A program made the position numbers and the translations under genes. Below the pieces are notes generated by a model, which saw only the letters and a program-made list of their open reading frames with translations, was not told the DNA's origin and did no database searches. 64,000 bases of DNA. It comes from Motacilla alba alba (Eukaryota > Chordata > Aves > Passeriformes > Motacillidae). Shown piece after piece: positions 1 to 10,223 of the stretch; the stretch's first letter is position 1; every line of letters starts with the position of its first letter. Where the stretch lies: contig NW_024037374.1 of NCBI RefSeq assembly GCF_015832195.1, forward strand, positions 1,178,001-1,242,000, written 5' to 3'.

Positions 1-2
1 AG

Positions 3-959
3 CCTTTTTATAGAGATGCATCATCCTGGTGTAACTACACAAAGATGATGAGCAAATCATCCCTCCAAGCTCCAGCAATTTTGCCAAAAGGAGTGTTCTT
101 GATTTGTGGGGACAGAATTTGGCCTGCTATCCCTGCAAAAATCAAGGGCGGTCCATGCAGCATTGGAGAACTTACATTGATAACACCTAATTTGAAAATT
201 TTAAGGGAACAGACACGCAGGGAAATAAGATCCCTTGAACAATATAGTCAAAATTGTGATGATGAAGTTTATACCTGGAACAAAGCTCGGAGAATTGCAG
301 TAGCAATTTTCTCATCCCAAGTTGCATCAGGGGAGGCCTTGACACAATTGGACCACATAGCGTGTTGGTTGAGCAAGCATACTCATGCCATTTCCTCTGC
401 ACTGAGTGACATGTTAACAGATATCGACAGTGCGAGACAAGCAACGCTTCAGAATAGGGCAGCAATTGATTATTTGCTGCTGTCACATGGGCATGGGTGT
501 GAAGAGTATGAAGGCATGTGCTGCATGAACTTGTCTGATCAGTCTATCCATGATAATATAAAACAAATGCAAAATAGCATCACCAAATTGCAAAAAGTTA
601 CAGGATCCTGGTGGGATGAGTTCATTAACCTTTTTAGTCTTTCACCATTGTGGAGGGAGCTTGTAAAGATAGCCATTTATATTCTTATAGGACTTCTAGT
701 TCTTCTGCTTGTTCTGCCATGCATTTTTCTTTGTATTCGGCGGGTCATGAACAAAGTGGCAAGAGAGGTTTTTTTGGTGCAAACAGGAGGGGGAGATGTC
801 GGAACTCAGAATGTCCCACAGACATTCTCGGATGTTCCAGACCCAGGTCAAAAGCATCTGAGACCCTGGCATGCAGCCAGAAACCCCTGTGGCTTTGAAT
901 CTGACCCATGGAACAGTTTACCAACTTTGCAGGAAGAACAAGAAGTCACAAAAGTTTAG
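3..959 (+). CDS. env: ERV1 envelope, C-terminal part (5' end outside window)
   Basis: The frame is open from the window edge to a TAG at 957-959, so this is the last ~318 codons of an env gene; the first ATG at 45 is internal. In order it shows the end of the surface subunit, a basic KARR stretch just before a hydrophobic segment (possible cleavage site and fusion peptide), a heptad-rich ectodomain, the C-x6-CC motif CEEYEGMCC typical of gamma- and alpharetroviral-type transmembrane subunits, a strong membrane anchor near visible residues 205-230, and a cytoplasmic tail of about 75 residues. The product would be a membrane glycoprotein for cell fusion. No stop or frameshift interrupts the visible part, unlike env of ERV2 (44255-45507), which shares CCMNLSD and the GGPC region. 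Whether the upstream half is intact cannot be seen. Confidence 0.85.
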   Translation, partial: PFYRDASSWCNYTKMMSKSSLQAPAILPKGVFLICGDRIWPAIPAKIKGGPCSIGELTLITPNLKILREQTRREIRSLEQYSQNCDDEVYTWNKARRIAVAIFSSQVASGEALTQLDHIACWLSKHTHAISSALSDMLTDIDSARQATLQNRAAIDYLLLSHGHGCEEYEGMCCMNLSDQSIHDNIKQMQNSITKLQKVTGSWWDEFINLFSLSPLWRELVKIAIYILIGLLVLLLVLPCIFLCIRRVMNKVAREVFLVQTGGGDVGTQNVPQTFSDVPDPGQKHLRPWHAARNPCGFESDPWNSLPTLQEEQEVTKV

Positions 960-963
960 ATAT

Positions 964-1462
964 TGTAGTAGAAGTAGTCACGAAGTAAAGGGTAGGATTT
1001 CTGAGTGCTGTACAGGGGGGTTTTAAGCCTTGTACGCAGGGGTCCAAGTTTTGTACATGGGGGTCAGGAGTTCTAAGATGGAGGGACTTGGGTGTGCCCT
1101 GTCCTCTTTCTTTCTCCTTCCTAACCTCCATGTCTTTGGTGGTGTTGGCACTCACAGATTGGTTTAGAGTAGAAAGTCACCATTCAATATAGATAGTAGG
1201 CATTGGGGAAAAGGTATAAACATGTAGTACGTAATATATGATATAAAAGATAGCACCAGCCCCCTGGGAGGGCAGAGTGCCTTTGTCTGAGCTGCTGAAC
1301 GGGCCACAGCAGTTCAGGGAGAAGAATCTTGTAGATAACCAACAATAAACAACCTTGAGAACAGACAACAGAAGACTACTGAGTCTTTCTTCGAAGGCAC
1401 GGGTTGGAGGAGGGACTTTTCCATCTTTCGGGGTCATCCCAATCCGGGGGTGAAACCCCACA
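964..1462 (+). repeat. 3' LTR of ERV1
   Basis: The segment follows the env stop. It contains a TATA-like ATATAAAAG near 1240 and an AATAAA near 1343, and it ends in CA at 1461-1462, exactly where homology with arm B begins. The 5' boundary is uncertain: candidate TG starts lie at 964 and 1009 and no clear polypurine tract is seen. The partner LTR and left target-site duplication are outside the window. Confidence 0.6.
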
Positions 1463-2280
1463 GTAATTGATATTGATACAGTAATTATTATTTGGCAATA
1501 ACAAAATGGTTAAAAAGTGAAATGCCAAGAAGAAGGGAGGGGAGGTGTCCGCTCCCCCCCTTTCTCCTGCAGATGTTCAGGACAAGAAGGAGTAAGAGAT
1601 AACTATTACTAAATTTATCTGAAAGAGAGGGAAAACTTGGGTGGAAATCAGGAACATGTTAATGTTATGAGATTTATTGCTTTAATGTTAGAACATGGCA
1701 TTGGCTCATATAATGTTAGTTTTGGCTCATACTATACCAGCTGGTGCGCATGTGTAATCCAAAGGTGAAATAAAGGACACCTGAGGAAGTGGAGAAGCCT
1801 TCCTCAGATGACCCCCAAAGAGTGGTGTGACCACCTAAAAGGGGTGGTGGCGCATGCGTGATGAAGATGATGATGAGGGTGGAAATACGAATGTGACAAA
1901 TTGAAAATGGGAGGAGATGGTGATGGCACACAGCATAAAAAGGGGAATTGTAACTTGATGACATTGTACGTGAGGTGGCAGGGGTCCCAAAGCCCTTGCA
2001 CTCCGTACCCCACGGTAATTTTCTAATTTATGCGTTATTATCAGAACCAGATTATTCCTCATTTTATGCAAATTATATTGTCAGTATTTTGAGTGTATTC
2101 AATGTTATATATTCTAAACTACTTCATTAAAATTGCAGCTACATTTAATTCTGTTTGGTTTTTATTTGTGATTGGATAATTGGGCAAACATAACACCGGG
2201 GTTCCAGGGCAGGGCCTTCCTCCCCCACACATGAAATGTTTTGAGCCAGCAATCTGCTCCAGTCTCTCACAGTAGGCAAT
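1463..2280. other. Outer block of arm A, no gene seen
   Basis: AT-rich sequence with no credible coding frame. A GAAATAAAGG near 1770 and CAGCATAAAAAGGGG near 1931 look like a polyadenylation signal and a TATA box, so an old LTR is possible but not established. The part from about 1636 is shared with arm B and copy C. Confidence 0.5.
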
Positions 2281-2850
2281 GTTGGAGGTGGAACCCCAAT
2301 TGTGGCCATGGGCAGCTGGCCAAAAAGGACAGTTCATTTCCATAGGAAGGAAAGCGGAGAGCCCCAGTGTTTGGAAGGCAGGTGAGAGCCTCACTAGTCC
2401 AAGGCCAGCCAGACTTGTCAGCAATGGCAGATTTTGTCTGGGAGAAGTCTTTCATTTCAAGGAATTTTGGAGGTGGAATCCCAATCTCACCCATAGGTGC
2501 CTGGAGAATCAGGACTGTTCTTTCCCATAGGAGGGAAAGCACAGAGCCTTCCCCAATGTTTTGGAGACAGATGGGAAATTACCCTTATGAAACCACTGCC
2601 AGCCAGACTTGTCCTGGCAATATTCCTATTGGAATAATCCCTGAAAATAAAGAAATTTGGAGGTGAAATCCCAATTCTGACCATAGGTGCCTGGAGGAGA
2701 AGGAGAGTTCTTTCTCACAGGAAGGAAAGCATGAAGCCCCAGAATTTCAGCAGCAGATGAGAAGAGACCCTCAACATGCCAAGGTCAGCTGGACCAGTCA
2801 GGCATTCCAGGGGAGGCCAATCCAGCCAGACCTGTTCTGTGTTCCCTTGG
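2281..2850. repeat. ~187 bp tandem repeat, about three diverged units
   Basis: Units begin near 2283, 2468 and 2658 with GGAGGTGGAA-type starts, followed by a CCATAGGTGCCTGG-like stretch and AGGAAGGAAAGCA. Spacing is 185-190 bp. Reading frames across it are by-products. It also lies in arm B (41440-42010) and copy C (52357-52850), with related sequence at 57930-58220. Confidence 0.7.
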
Positions 2851-3715
2851 TTTTATGGGGCCCTGAAGTGTCACAATGGTGCCTTGATTACAAGAAGACC
2901 TGCAGTGTCACAATGGACCCTTGGGTCAATGGGGTCCCACAGTGTCACAGTGGCCTCTAGGTTTCATGAGGCCCTGCAGTGTCACAATGGTCCCAATGAT
3001 TCCATGGGGCCTTGAAGTGTCACAATGGTCTCCTTTGGATCCCTGGGGTCACAATGGACCCCTGATGACACACGCCCCTGAAATGTCACAATGGACCTTT
3101 GGTTCCATGCCACCCTGCAGTGTCACAAAGGCCTCTTGGTTTCACGAGGCCCCACAGTATCACAATGGTCCTCTTGGTTCTGTGGGGACCCCCAGGGTCA
3201 CACTGGTCTCACTGGTTCCATGAGGCCTCACAGTGTCACAATGCTTTGCTTATTCCATAGGACCTCACAGTGGCTCAATGGTTTCCTGGGTTCCATGAGG
3301 CTGTGCAGTCTCTTCATGGTTTCTCCATGGTTCCATGAGGCCTTGAAATGTCACAAAGGACTTTTGGCTCCATGGGGTCTCACAGTGTCACAATGGCCTT
3401 GTGGTCCCATGACACCCCAAAGTGTCATAATGGTCCCTGTGGTTCCATGAGGCCAAGCAATGTCACAGTGCTCTCCATGATTCCATGAGGCCCCACAGTG
3501 TCACAATGGTCCCTTGGTCTCACAGGGCCCCACAGTGTCATAATGGTCCCTTGGTCTCACAGGGCCCCACAGTGTCACAATGGTCCCTTGGTCTCACAGG
3601 GCCCCACAGTGTCATAATGGTCCCTTGGTCTCACAGGGCCCCACAGTGTCACAATGGTCCCTTGGTCTCACAGGGCCCCACAGTGTCACAATGCTCCCTT
3701 GGTTCCATGGGCCCT
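2850..3715. repeat. 37 bp minisatellite, arm A
   Basis: About 23 units built around TGTCACAATGG. The inner units (about 3495-3700) are nearly identical with period 37 bp, ending in TTGGTCTCACAGGGCCC; the outer units are diverged. Because three units make 111 bp, all frames can stay open, which explains the long repetitive open frames here. Confidence 0.85.
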
Positions 3716-4370
3716 GTGCTGCTGCATTCCCCCCTCCCCTTCTCAGGCCGCCCTGCCAGCTGAGAAATGCTCCTTGGGCCTCGGCCTTGGCCAGCAGCCC
3801 CTGGGCTCAGCTCCTCTGCAGCTCATCACAAACACTGGCTGCCCCAGGCACTGCTGCTGCCCAAGGAGCTCCTGCTTTCTGCAGGAGCAGTCCTGGGAGC
3901 TGGTTTTGTTCCCTCAGTGCCACAACATCCCTGTTCTCACACTGCCAAAGAAAGCTGCTGATGCCGAGTGCGGCCAGGATGAGCCATTGCTGGGACTGAA
4001 GCCCCTCTCTTGGGGCCCTACAAACAGCGCTCCAAAAGGAGCCCCTTGGAGCTCTCCTGGGCCAGCAACTCCCTCGGAGTGGGGCCTCTCCCAGCCGGGA
4101 ACTCTCCCGTTTGCTGCACTCGGGGATCCCTGAAGAAAAACAGAGCCTGGGCTGATCCCGCCACTCCTCCAGGCTCAACCCTTCACCTGCTGGGGAGATG
4201 CCAAAGCATCCACAGTGAGCATTTCCTGCCCGCAGGGGAATTTCTCACAGGTGCCTTGCACTGACTCTTGGTGTCTGTGTGCACACAGGAGTGCCTGTGC
4301 TGGGGAAATGGGGCAGAAATGCTGCTCTCTGAGGGGCTTGAGTGCCTTGGATAGCTGAGTCAGTCAGGCC
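3716..4370. other. GC-rich segment, no gene recognised
   Basis: Well conserved among arm A, arm B (40135-40798) and copy C (53632-54295). Frames on both strands stay open for 60-160 codons, but none resembles a known protein and the frame is not kept between copies. Confidence 0.5.
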
Positions 4371-4640
4371 TGTAGGTAAGGTTACATCATGAGGAGTAAG
4401 TTAAGTTAAATGGTGTTAAGAGTTCTTCTTTTGTGAAATTAAGTTTTAATAGGATATAGGCTAAGTTGAATATTGTTTAGTGTTATTACACTGGTAAATC
4501 ATTAAGTCATAAGTTGTAAGTTAGGTTAAATATTGTTAAGTGCTGTACTTTTGCTAAACTGACATATTTAATGTATCAGTTAAGGTTGAAGTATAATTTA
4601 AGTCTTGTTAATTTTGAGCTCTTTTAAGCTTTTAGGCCAT
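4370..4640. repeat. AT-rich degenerate tandem repeat
   Basis: Repeating variants of TAAGTTAGGTTAAATATTGTTAAG separated by roughly 60-80 bp, with TTTTGCTAA-like spacers. Also present at 39870-40135 in arm B and 54295-54545 in copy C. Confidence 0.6.
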
Positions 4641-5164
4641 GTTCCTTTTATTCTTGCCCTCACTGTCCTCTGGTCACACACACACATGGGGACAGTTCTT
4701 GGTTCATTTCTGGTTTGACTGCCTGGATTTTGTTGGGTTTTGTTGTTGCTTTGTTTCCTTGATGTGCCTGAAGTGTCCAGTCAGGAGCAGAGTGACTCTT
4801 GCCAAGGAACTATTTGATGCTTTCACTGAATATTAAATCTGGTTTTTGCTGATCCCTTGCTGGGGATTTTTTCAGCGCTCTCAAGCCCTGGTTTGTAAGA
4901 GGGTGAAAGAGCCCTGGCCCAGGCTCTGGCCCTGGGGGACATGGAGACGCTTCCGGGGCTGCCTGTCCCCCTGTCCCACCCCCCACAGCCCCAGCCCTGT
5001 GTCCCTGTGTCAGGCTCTGGGGTGGATCCTGTGGAACATCCTCTGCGGGAGGCTGCAGCACCTGGGGTGGGGGGACCCGAGGGAACAGGGGACCCCTCTG
5101 TGCACGAGTAGCGTTGGACTTCTCTGGGGGGAACTGTGAGGGGGGCCAGGGCAGAGTGACCTCT
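4640..5164. other. Gene-free segment between repeat arrays
   Basis: It contains a short CA run near 4677 and GC-rich DNA at 4900-5120. No frame resembles a known protein. Confidence 0.45.
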
Positions 5165-5590
5165 CCAGTGACTTCAGACAGCCTTTGTGATGTCACACAG
5201 TCTTCTTATGATGTCAGACACCCCCTGTGATGTCCTACAACCTCTTATGATGTTACACAGCCACCTATGATATCACACAGCCCATGTGATTTCACGAAGC
5301 CAACTCTGAGATGTCACTGGATGATGTCATACAGCTGCTCTGTGATGTCACAGAAGACTCTGTGATGGCACAAAGTCAGCATGTGATGTGACTGTCTCTT
5401 CTTTGATGTCACAGCATGCTCTATGATGTTACACAGCCACCCGGTGATGTCACAACCCATTCTCTGATGCCACAGAGCCGCCCTCTATGATGGCAGTGTC
5501 TGCTCTATGGCCTCACACCCTACTCAGTGACATCACAGCCATCTCTGTGATGTCACAACCTCACTCAGTGATGTCACAAAGCCCTCAAGA
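5165..5590. repeat. TGATGTCA-rich array, arm A
   Basis: Irregular 20-30 bp units built on TGATGTCACA. I count nine exact TGATGTCA or TGACATCA octamers plus one-base variants. The octamer differs from the cAMP-response element TGACGTCA by one base. Copies lie at 38930-39345 and 55090-55450, and a separate array at 43083-43605. Confidence 0.75.
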
Positions 5591-6600
5591 ACTCAGTTGC
5601 ATTGAAACACTCAAGTTTCTTGTACTTTCAAGAGATCCCTGTCAGGGACACAACTGAGAAAGTGTCCCCAGGCTCCAGCCAGAGCAGAACACTGGAGGCA
5701 GTGATGACAGCTGGGGACAAGCAAGGGAAAGGTGTCTCTGGTGCTGGGCAAACCAGGATGTGTTTCAGGAATGCAAAGGGCCAAGGCCTGAGCCCCAGCC
5801 CCTGGCAAGGCAGATCCTGTCCCTCCCTCCTTGCTCAGGGCTCTTCCCGGCATGGGCACTGGCATGTGGGGATGTGCAATGCCAAGGGCAGGAGCATGGG
5901 GCGGCCCCTGCCAGGCTGCTGAGCAGGGACAAGGAGGCAATGAGGCTCCAGGCCTGCAAGGGTCACTTGTCCCCTCATGGCCTCAGGCCCAGGGCCAGCA
6001 GCCATGGCCCAAGTGCTGCCCAAGTTGGCTCTGGCAGGGCCCTGCAGCTGCTGCCCATGCCTGTGCCCTGTGCAGCCCAGGCTGTCCCACGGTGTCCCTG
6101 CCCTGCGCCTCTGTCCCTGCAGGCTGTCCTCATGCCCCGGCTGCCCCACCTGGCTGGCCCCTTCCTTTGCTGACAGCTCTGCCTCCTGCCTGCCTCTGCC
6201 TGCCCACACAAAGCCTTGGGCTTGATACCAAAAGGGTTAATTCAATTTTTTCTGTGCCTGTGACCTTCTAGCAAAGGAACAAGGCATGCAGGGCTGCTTT
6301 TCCAGCAAGGATGGTTGGAAGACCAGAAGAAGACACCTGGCTCAAGAATGCAGTGATAGAAAAAGGAAGGACTGAATCTGGGAACTTGGGGTGAGTTTTA
6401 TGGTAACGGGTAAATGGTAATACACATTTAGTGACTGTATATAAGAAACACACTGGTAGAATTACATGTCCACATACAGGTTAGGAGTTATCTCCTGCTG
6501 GATATCAGGGCTGAATAAATGATACCCTCTTAAAGAGCAAATTAGTATTGAGGAGGCTTATGCTGATATTTAAGAGATTTGGTGATGGCAAGACCTTTCA
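5590..6600. other. GC-rich then AT-rich gene-free segment
   Basis: 5590-6220 is GC-rich and open in several frames on both strands, which is expected of its composition. The start of the segment resembles, in inverted orientation, sequence near 18590-18660. 6220-6600 is AT-rich. No gene is recognised. Confidence 0.5.
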
Positions 6601-6746
6601 GAACCAAGGAATCATCTGTGACACTGAGCAAACTCCTGGAACAAAGGGTCCATTGTGATTGTGTGGAACCTCATGGAACCAAAATCTATTTTGGCACATT
6701 GGGGCCACATTGAACCAGTGGTCCACAGTGATACTGCCGATCTGTC
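6600..6746. repeat. Short minisatellite block, reverse orientation, arm A
   Basis: A few diverged units of the 37 bp repeat in the opposite orientation to 2850-3715 (GGAACCAAGG and CATTGTGA forms). It ends at the ERV3 5' LTR, whereas copy C continues for another ~2.2 kb at the same point. Confidence 0.65.
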
Positions 6747-7470
6747 TGTCATAGGGTGACGTTATGATGCTTGTATCCCCATTTGTGTGTTCTGTTTACG
6801 CTGGATATTATGTTCTGTGCCTTCAAGACTGGCTCTGAAGAGTGAATGTTTTGTTTTGGGTTTTGTTATCAGCCCGCTCCCCCACGGCTGGCGGGACACA
6901 GAGACAGGGAGTACATAGTGCGGCTTTTGCTTTTTGCTGGGCTTTTTGCTTTGCTCTTGGTCTGGCTTCTGCTTGCTCCTGCTTCACTCTTGCTTTTGCT
7001 TTTGCTTCTGCTCATTAGCTAGTTTAGCTAAGCAGTCCAATTTTTTTTTTCCCTGGACTGTTTTTTTTTCTTTTTCCTTTTTTTCCTTTTTCCTTTTTCC
7101 CTTTTTTTTTCCTCCCCTTTTTGGAACTACTTGAACCTGCTCTGGACTGGGACCTGGAAACACCGAGAGCTTGCACCTCGTGGCTTGTAGCAGCCATCTC
7201 CAGCGCCGGAGGGACTGACAACAGAGCAACCACCCCCCAAGAGAGACTTTCTGAATTTGTCATCCTTTTCAGAGTGGTGAAGGAGTGTTATCATCTGGTA
7301 TTGTTCATTCTGTGTGCTGGGGGTGCTGTGCCTGTTAAATAAACAGGTTCTTTCCACTTCTCTCCGAGGAATCCTTCCCGAACCAGCTGGAGGGAGGGGC
7401 TGTGTGGGTTTGCTTTCTGGAGGGGCCTCCTTTTGGAGGTTTTCTCCCAAATTTGCCCTAAACCAGGACA
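6747..7470 (+). repeat. ERV3 5' LTR, arm A
   Basis: Begins TGTCATAGGG and ends CCAGGACA, so TG...CA ends are present. It has an AATAAA in TTAAATAAACAGG near 7336, a GCTTTT-rich stretch at 6928-7016 and a long T/C tract at 7040-7121. The same LTR is at 37038-37760 (arm B) and 58855-59540 (copy C). Confidence 0.8.
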
Positions 7471-7474
7471 AAAT

Positions 7475-7492
7475 TTGGTGCCCAACGTGGTG
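7475..7492 (+). other. ERV3 primer-binding site, lysine tRNA type
   Basis: TGGTGCCCAACGTGGTGC lies four bases after the LTR. From family knowledge it matches the site for tRNA-Lys1,2 except at two positions. Copy C has an altered version at 59550-59570. Confidence 0.65.
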
Positions 7493-7574
7493 CACGAGAG
7501 AGAGTGGAAAAAACCCTGTTTTGAGTGCATTTTGGTTGCCATTACTCTGTGTTGTTATATAGTAGTTAATAGCC

Positions 7575-8669
7575 ATGGTTTTTGAATTCATAATGTCTCT
7601 TGGGGTGGAGGCTTGCATGCATTTCTGGTCCCTAGGGTTTTTTGAGATCTTAATACCTCTATGGTCCCTAGGTTTATTTTCTTATCCAGAAATAGTTCTG
7701 GTATTGTCCCTAATACGTAGTTTTTACAGCAGAGGGGCAGTGACCAGAATAGCTATCCTGCTGGGCTTGGTGGTAATGATTTGTAAGAAGTTTATAAACA
7801 TGCTGGGGTCTGTTCCAGGGATGAATGGTTCATGGCTATGGTTATGTATCCAGTTTGTTAAAGGAGGAGCAGAAAATGAGGCTTTTCAGCCTTTGCTTTC
7901 CTTCTTCTCCTCTGAATCTGTCACATCATTATTGGGGAATGTTCAGATTCCCCTGAATGTTAAAGAGACCACCTTTCTGGTATTTATTCTGGTAAGCTTC
8001 CTCTATACAGTCTGCAGCTTCTCTAGAATGAGGGCTGAGATTTCTAGATGGGCTGATGATATCCGTGACCCAGGAGTAGACCCAGGCGTGGAAAATCTTG
8101 AGTGGGGTGGGAAATGGGAGGATATGGGCCAAATCCTGAAGGAATTCCCTGACCCTATAGTGTGGGACTTTCCCCATGAACAAATTCAGAACCCAGCTGA
8201 GGTGGGGAAATACCTGAAAGAGAAGTACCATGATGACCCTGAGGAGAAAAAGATCATTGCAGTGAGCTGGGCCCTGGCATATGCTTATCGCACACTGCTA
8301 GATACTCTAGGGCAGCAGACAGAGGCAGGGGGGCAGGGAGGTAAATCAGCAGCTATCCCAGTCACTCAGGCTGCAGCCAACACCCCAGGCTCAAAGCCAG
8401 CAGCCAAACCAGACAGTGAGCCTAAGCCAGCAGCTAAACCAGACAATAAGCCTCAACCAATGGCTGCTGCTACTGGCACTAGAAGTGGAAATGGCACAGA
8501 CGAGACCGATCGACCAGTGGATGATGATGATGATTGTGATGCAGGAGAAGTACCTTCAACACGTCGTGACATAAAATCAGGAGTCAGAGCAACAGGCACA
8601 AGATCAGAAGCCAATAGTGAGTCCTTTTCCCTGAAGGACCTCCGTGGCCCAAGGAAGGATTACACCTGA
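7575..8669 (+). pseudogene. gag: ERV3 gag, N-terminal part
   Basis: 364 codons open from an ATG about 80 bases after the primer site. The N-terminal third is unusually hydrophobic for gag: stretches near residues 18-48, 58-70 and 132-148 could span or contact membranes. The middle is charged and tryptophan-rich; the end has proline/alanine/lysine repeats (near residues 275-300) and an aspartate run. Two TGA codons in a row at 8667-8672 end the frame, but the same frame continues as gag-like sequence to 9593, so this is a truncated gag. The gag assignment rests on position after LTR and primer site and on the sequence that follows; the N-terminal domain itself is not one I recognise. Arm B has the same TGA pair. 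Confidence 0.65.
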
Positions 8670-9593
8670 TGACCTGATGAATCCATAATTAGCTGACTAG
8701 TTCGTCTTTGGGATGCTGCAGGCGAGGCTACAATTCTGGACGGCACTGAGGCGACGCATTTGGGATCCCTGTCACATGATCCTGTCATCAACCAAGGAAT
8801 GATGAGGGGGGCTGACCCTCACAGCCTCTGGGCACAGGTCTTGGATAGTGGTGCACAAAGGTACCTGTGTGCAGACGGTCTCTACATGCAACAAACCCAG
8901 TGGAAGACCATAGAACAAGGGATCCAACGCCTGAGAGAAACGGCAGTGGCAGAGATTATCTTCTTAGATGACATAACAACTAGGAATCCAGACTTGGTAC
9001 CATGCATGTCTGTGATGTGGCAAAAACTTGTACGACTTGGGCCACATGAATATGCTTCTGCTTTAGCCATAATGCAGCGGGATGACAGGGATGAGACCAT
9101 TCCTGATATGGCAAAGAAGCTGTGAGCATACGCAGGTGCTGTACATGGCCCAACACATGCCAGAATCGCAGCGGTGGAGACACGTCTGCAGAAGTTAGAG
9201 GACAAGATAGAGGAAAATCATAAAAAGCTCAAAGAAGAAATTTAGGTAGACCTTCTCCAAATCTCAGCAGTACAGATCAGAGGTTCTGGTACCCAATGCA
9301 GACGTTTCCCAGATGGAGAGAGAAGGTACACCCCACGAGCTGAGCTATGGTTCTTCCTGCGTGATTGTGGAAAAAACATGAGGAGATGGGATGGAAAATC
9401 TGCTGCTGCTCTGGCCCAATGGGTGCGTGAATGGAAGGAAGACAGGGCTCAGAGAGGAAGTTCAACCAAAAGGGAAGCAGCTCCAGTTGCCCGTAGCCAA
9501 ACTACCAGGTATGATAATGATGATGACATGTCTGATCCCCTTGAAGGAACCTCCAAGACATATGCCCAGGGAAAGAAGGATAGCCAGGCTTAG
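8670..9593 (+). pseudogene. gag: ERV3 gag, C-terminal part
   Basis: Continues in the frame of 7575-8669. The open block 8760-9125 is a capsid-like helical segment. After a TGA near 9123 comes a coiled-coil-like stretch, then 9378-9593, which is charged and ends before protease. No zinc knuckle is visible, as I would expect for an ERVL-type element. It is split by several stops. Confidence 0.55.
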
Positions 9594-10223
9594 AGGGGCC
9601 CTGCCTCTGGCCAGGTAGAGGCTAGGGAAAACCGTGTTTTCTGCACTGTGTGGATTCGTGGGCCTGGCACATCAGAACCACAAGAGTATAAAGCTTTGGT
9701 TGACACTGGTGCACAGTGCACATTAATCTAATCAAGACATGTGGGGACAGAATCCGTTTCTATTGCTGGTGTGACAGGGGGATCACAGGATTTCACTTTG
9801 GTGGAAGCTGATGTGAGCCTGACTGGAAATGAGTGGAAGAAACACCCTATTGTGACAGGCCCATGGGCTCCATGTATTTTGGGCATAGATTATCTCCGAA
9901 GTGGGTATTTCAAAGACCAAAAAGGACTCAGGTGGGCATTTGGGATAGCAGCTGTAGTGACAGAGGGTGTCCAGCAATTGAACACCTTGCCTGGACTGTC
10001 CGAGAATCCATCTACAGTAGAACTCCTGAAGGGACAAGAGCAACAGGTACCAATTGCTACTTCCACAGTGCATCGTCGACAGTATAGAACCACTGGAGAT
10101 GCTGTGATTGCCATCCATAAGATGATCCGAGAGCTGGAGAGCCAAGGGGTGGTCAGCAACACCCACTCACCCTTCAACAGCCCCATTTGGCCTGTGCGTA
10201 AATCTAAAGAAGAATGGAATTGA
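9594..10223 (+). pseudogene. pro: ERV3 protease and start of reverse transcriptase
   Basis: In frame with gag. The retroviral aspartic protease signature LVDTGAQ is near 9700, followed by a second conserved stretch CILGID near 9880. From about 10065 it runs into the N-terminus of reverse transcriptase (SPFNSPIWPVRKS). A TAA at 9729-9731 breaks the frame just after the active site in arm A; arm B is open there. A frameshift near 10210 separates it from the rest of RT. Confidence 0.75.

Noticed and set aside
3495..3700. CRISPR-like array of ~37 bp repeats
   Set aside because: The repeats are directly adjacent with no spacers, and the DNA is avian.
2776..3999. Long open frames with repeated HSVTMVPWS/QCHNGPLV-like peptides (also at 40374-41508)
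   Set aside because: They are translations of the 37 bp minisatellite; three units make 111 bp, so frames stay open without selection, and the frame is not conserved between copies.
5600..6270. Overlapping frames of 60-146 codons on both strands (also near 38240-38890 and 55470-56140)
   Set aside because: GC-rich composition gives open frames in many phases; no recognisable domain, and frames differ between copies.
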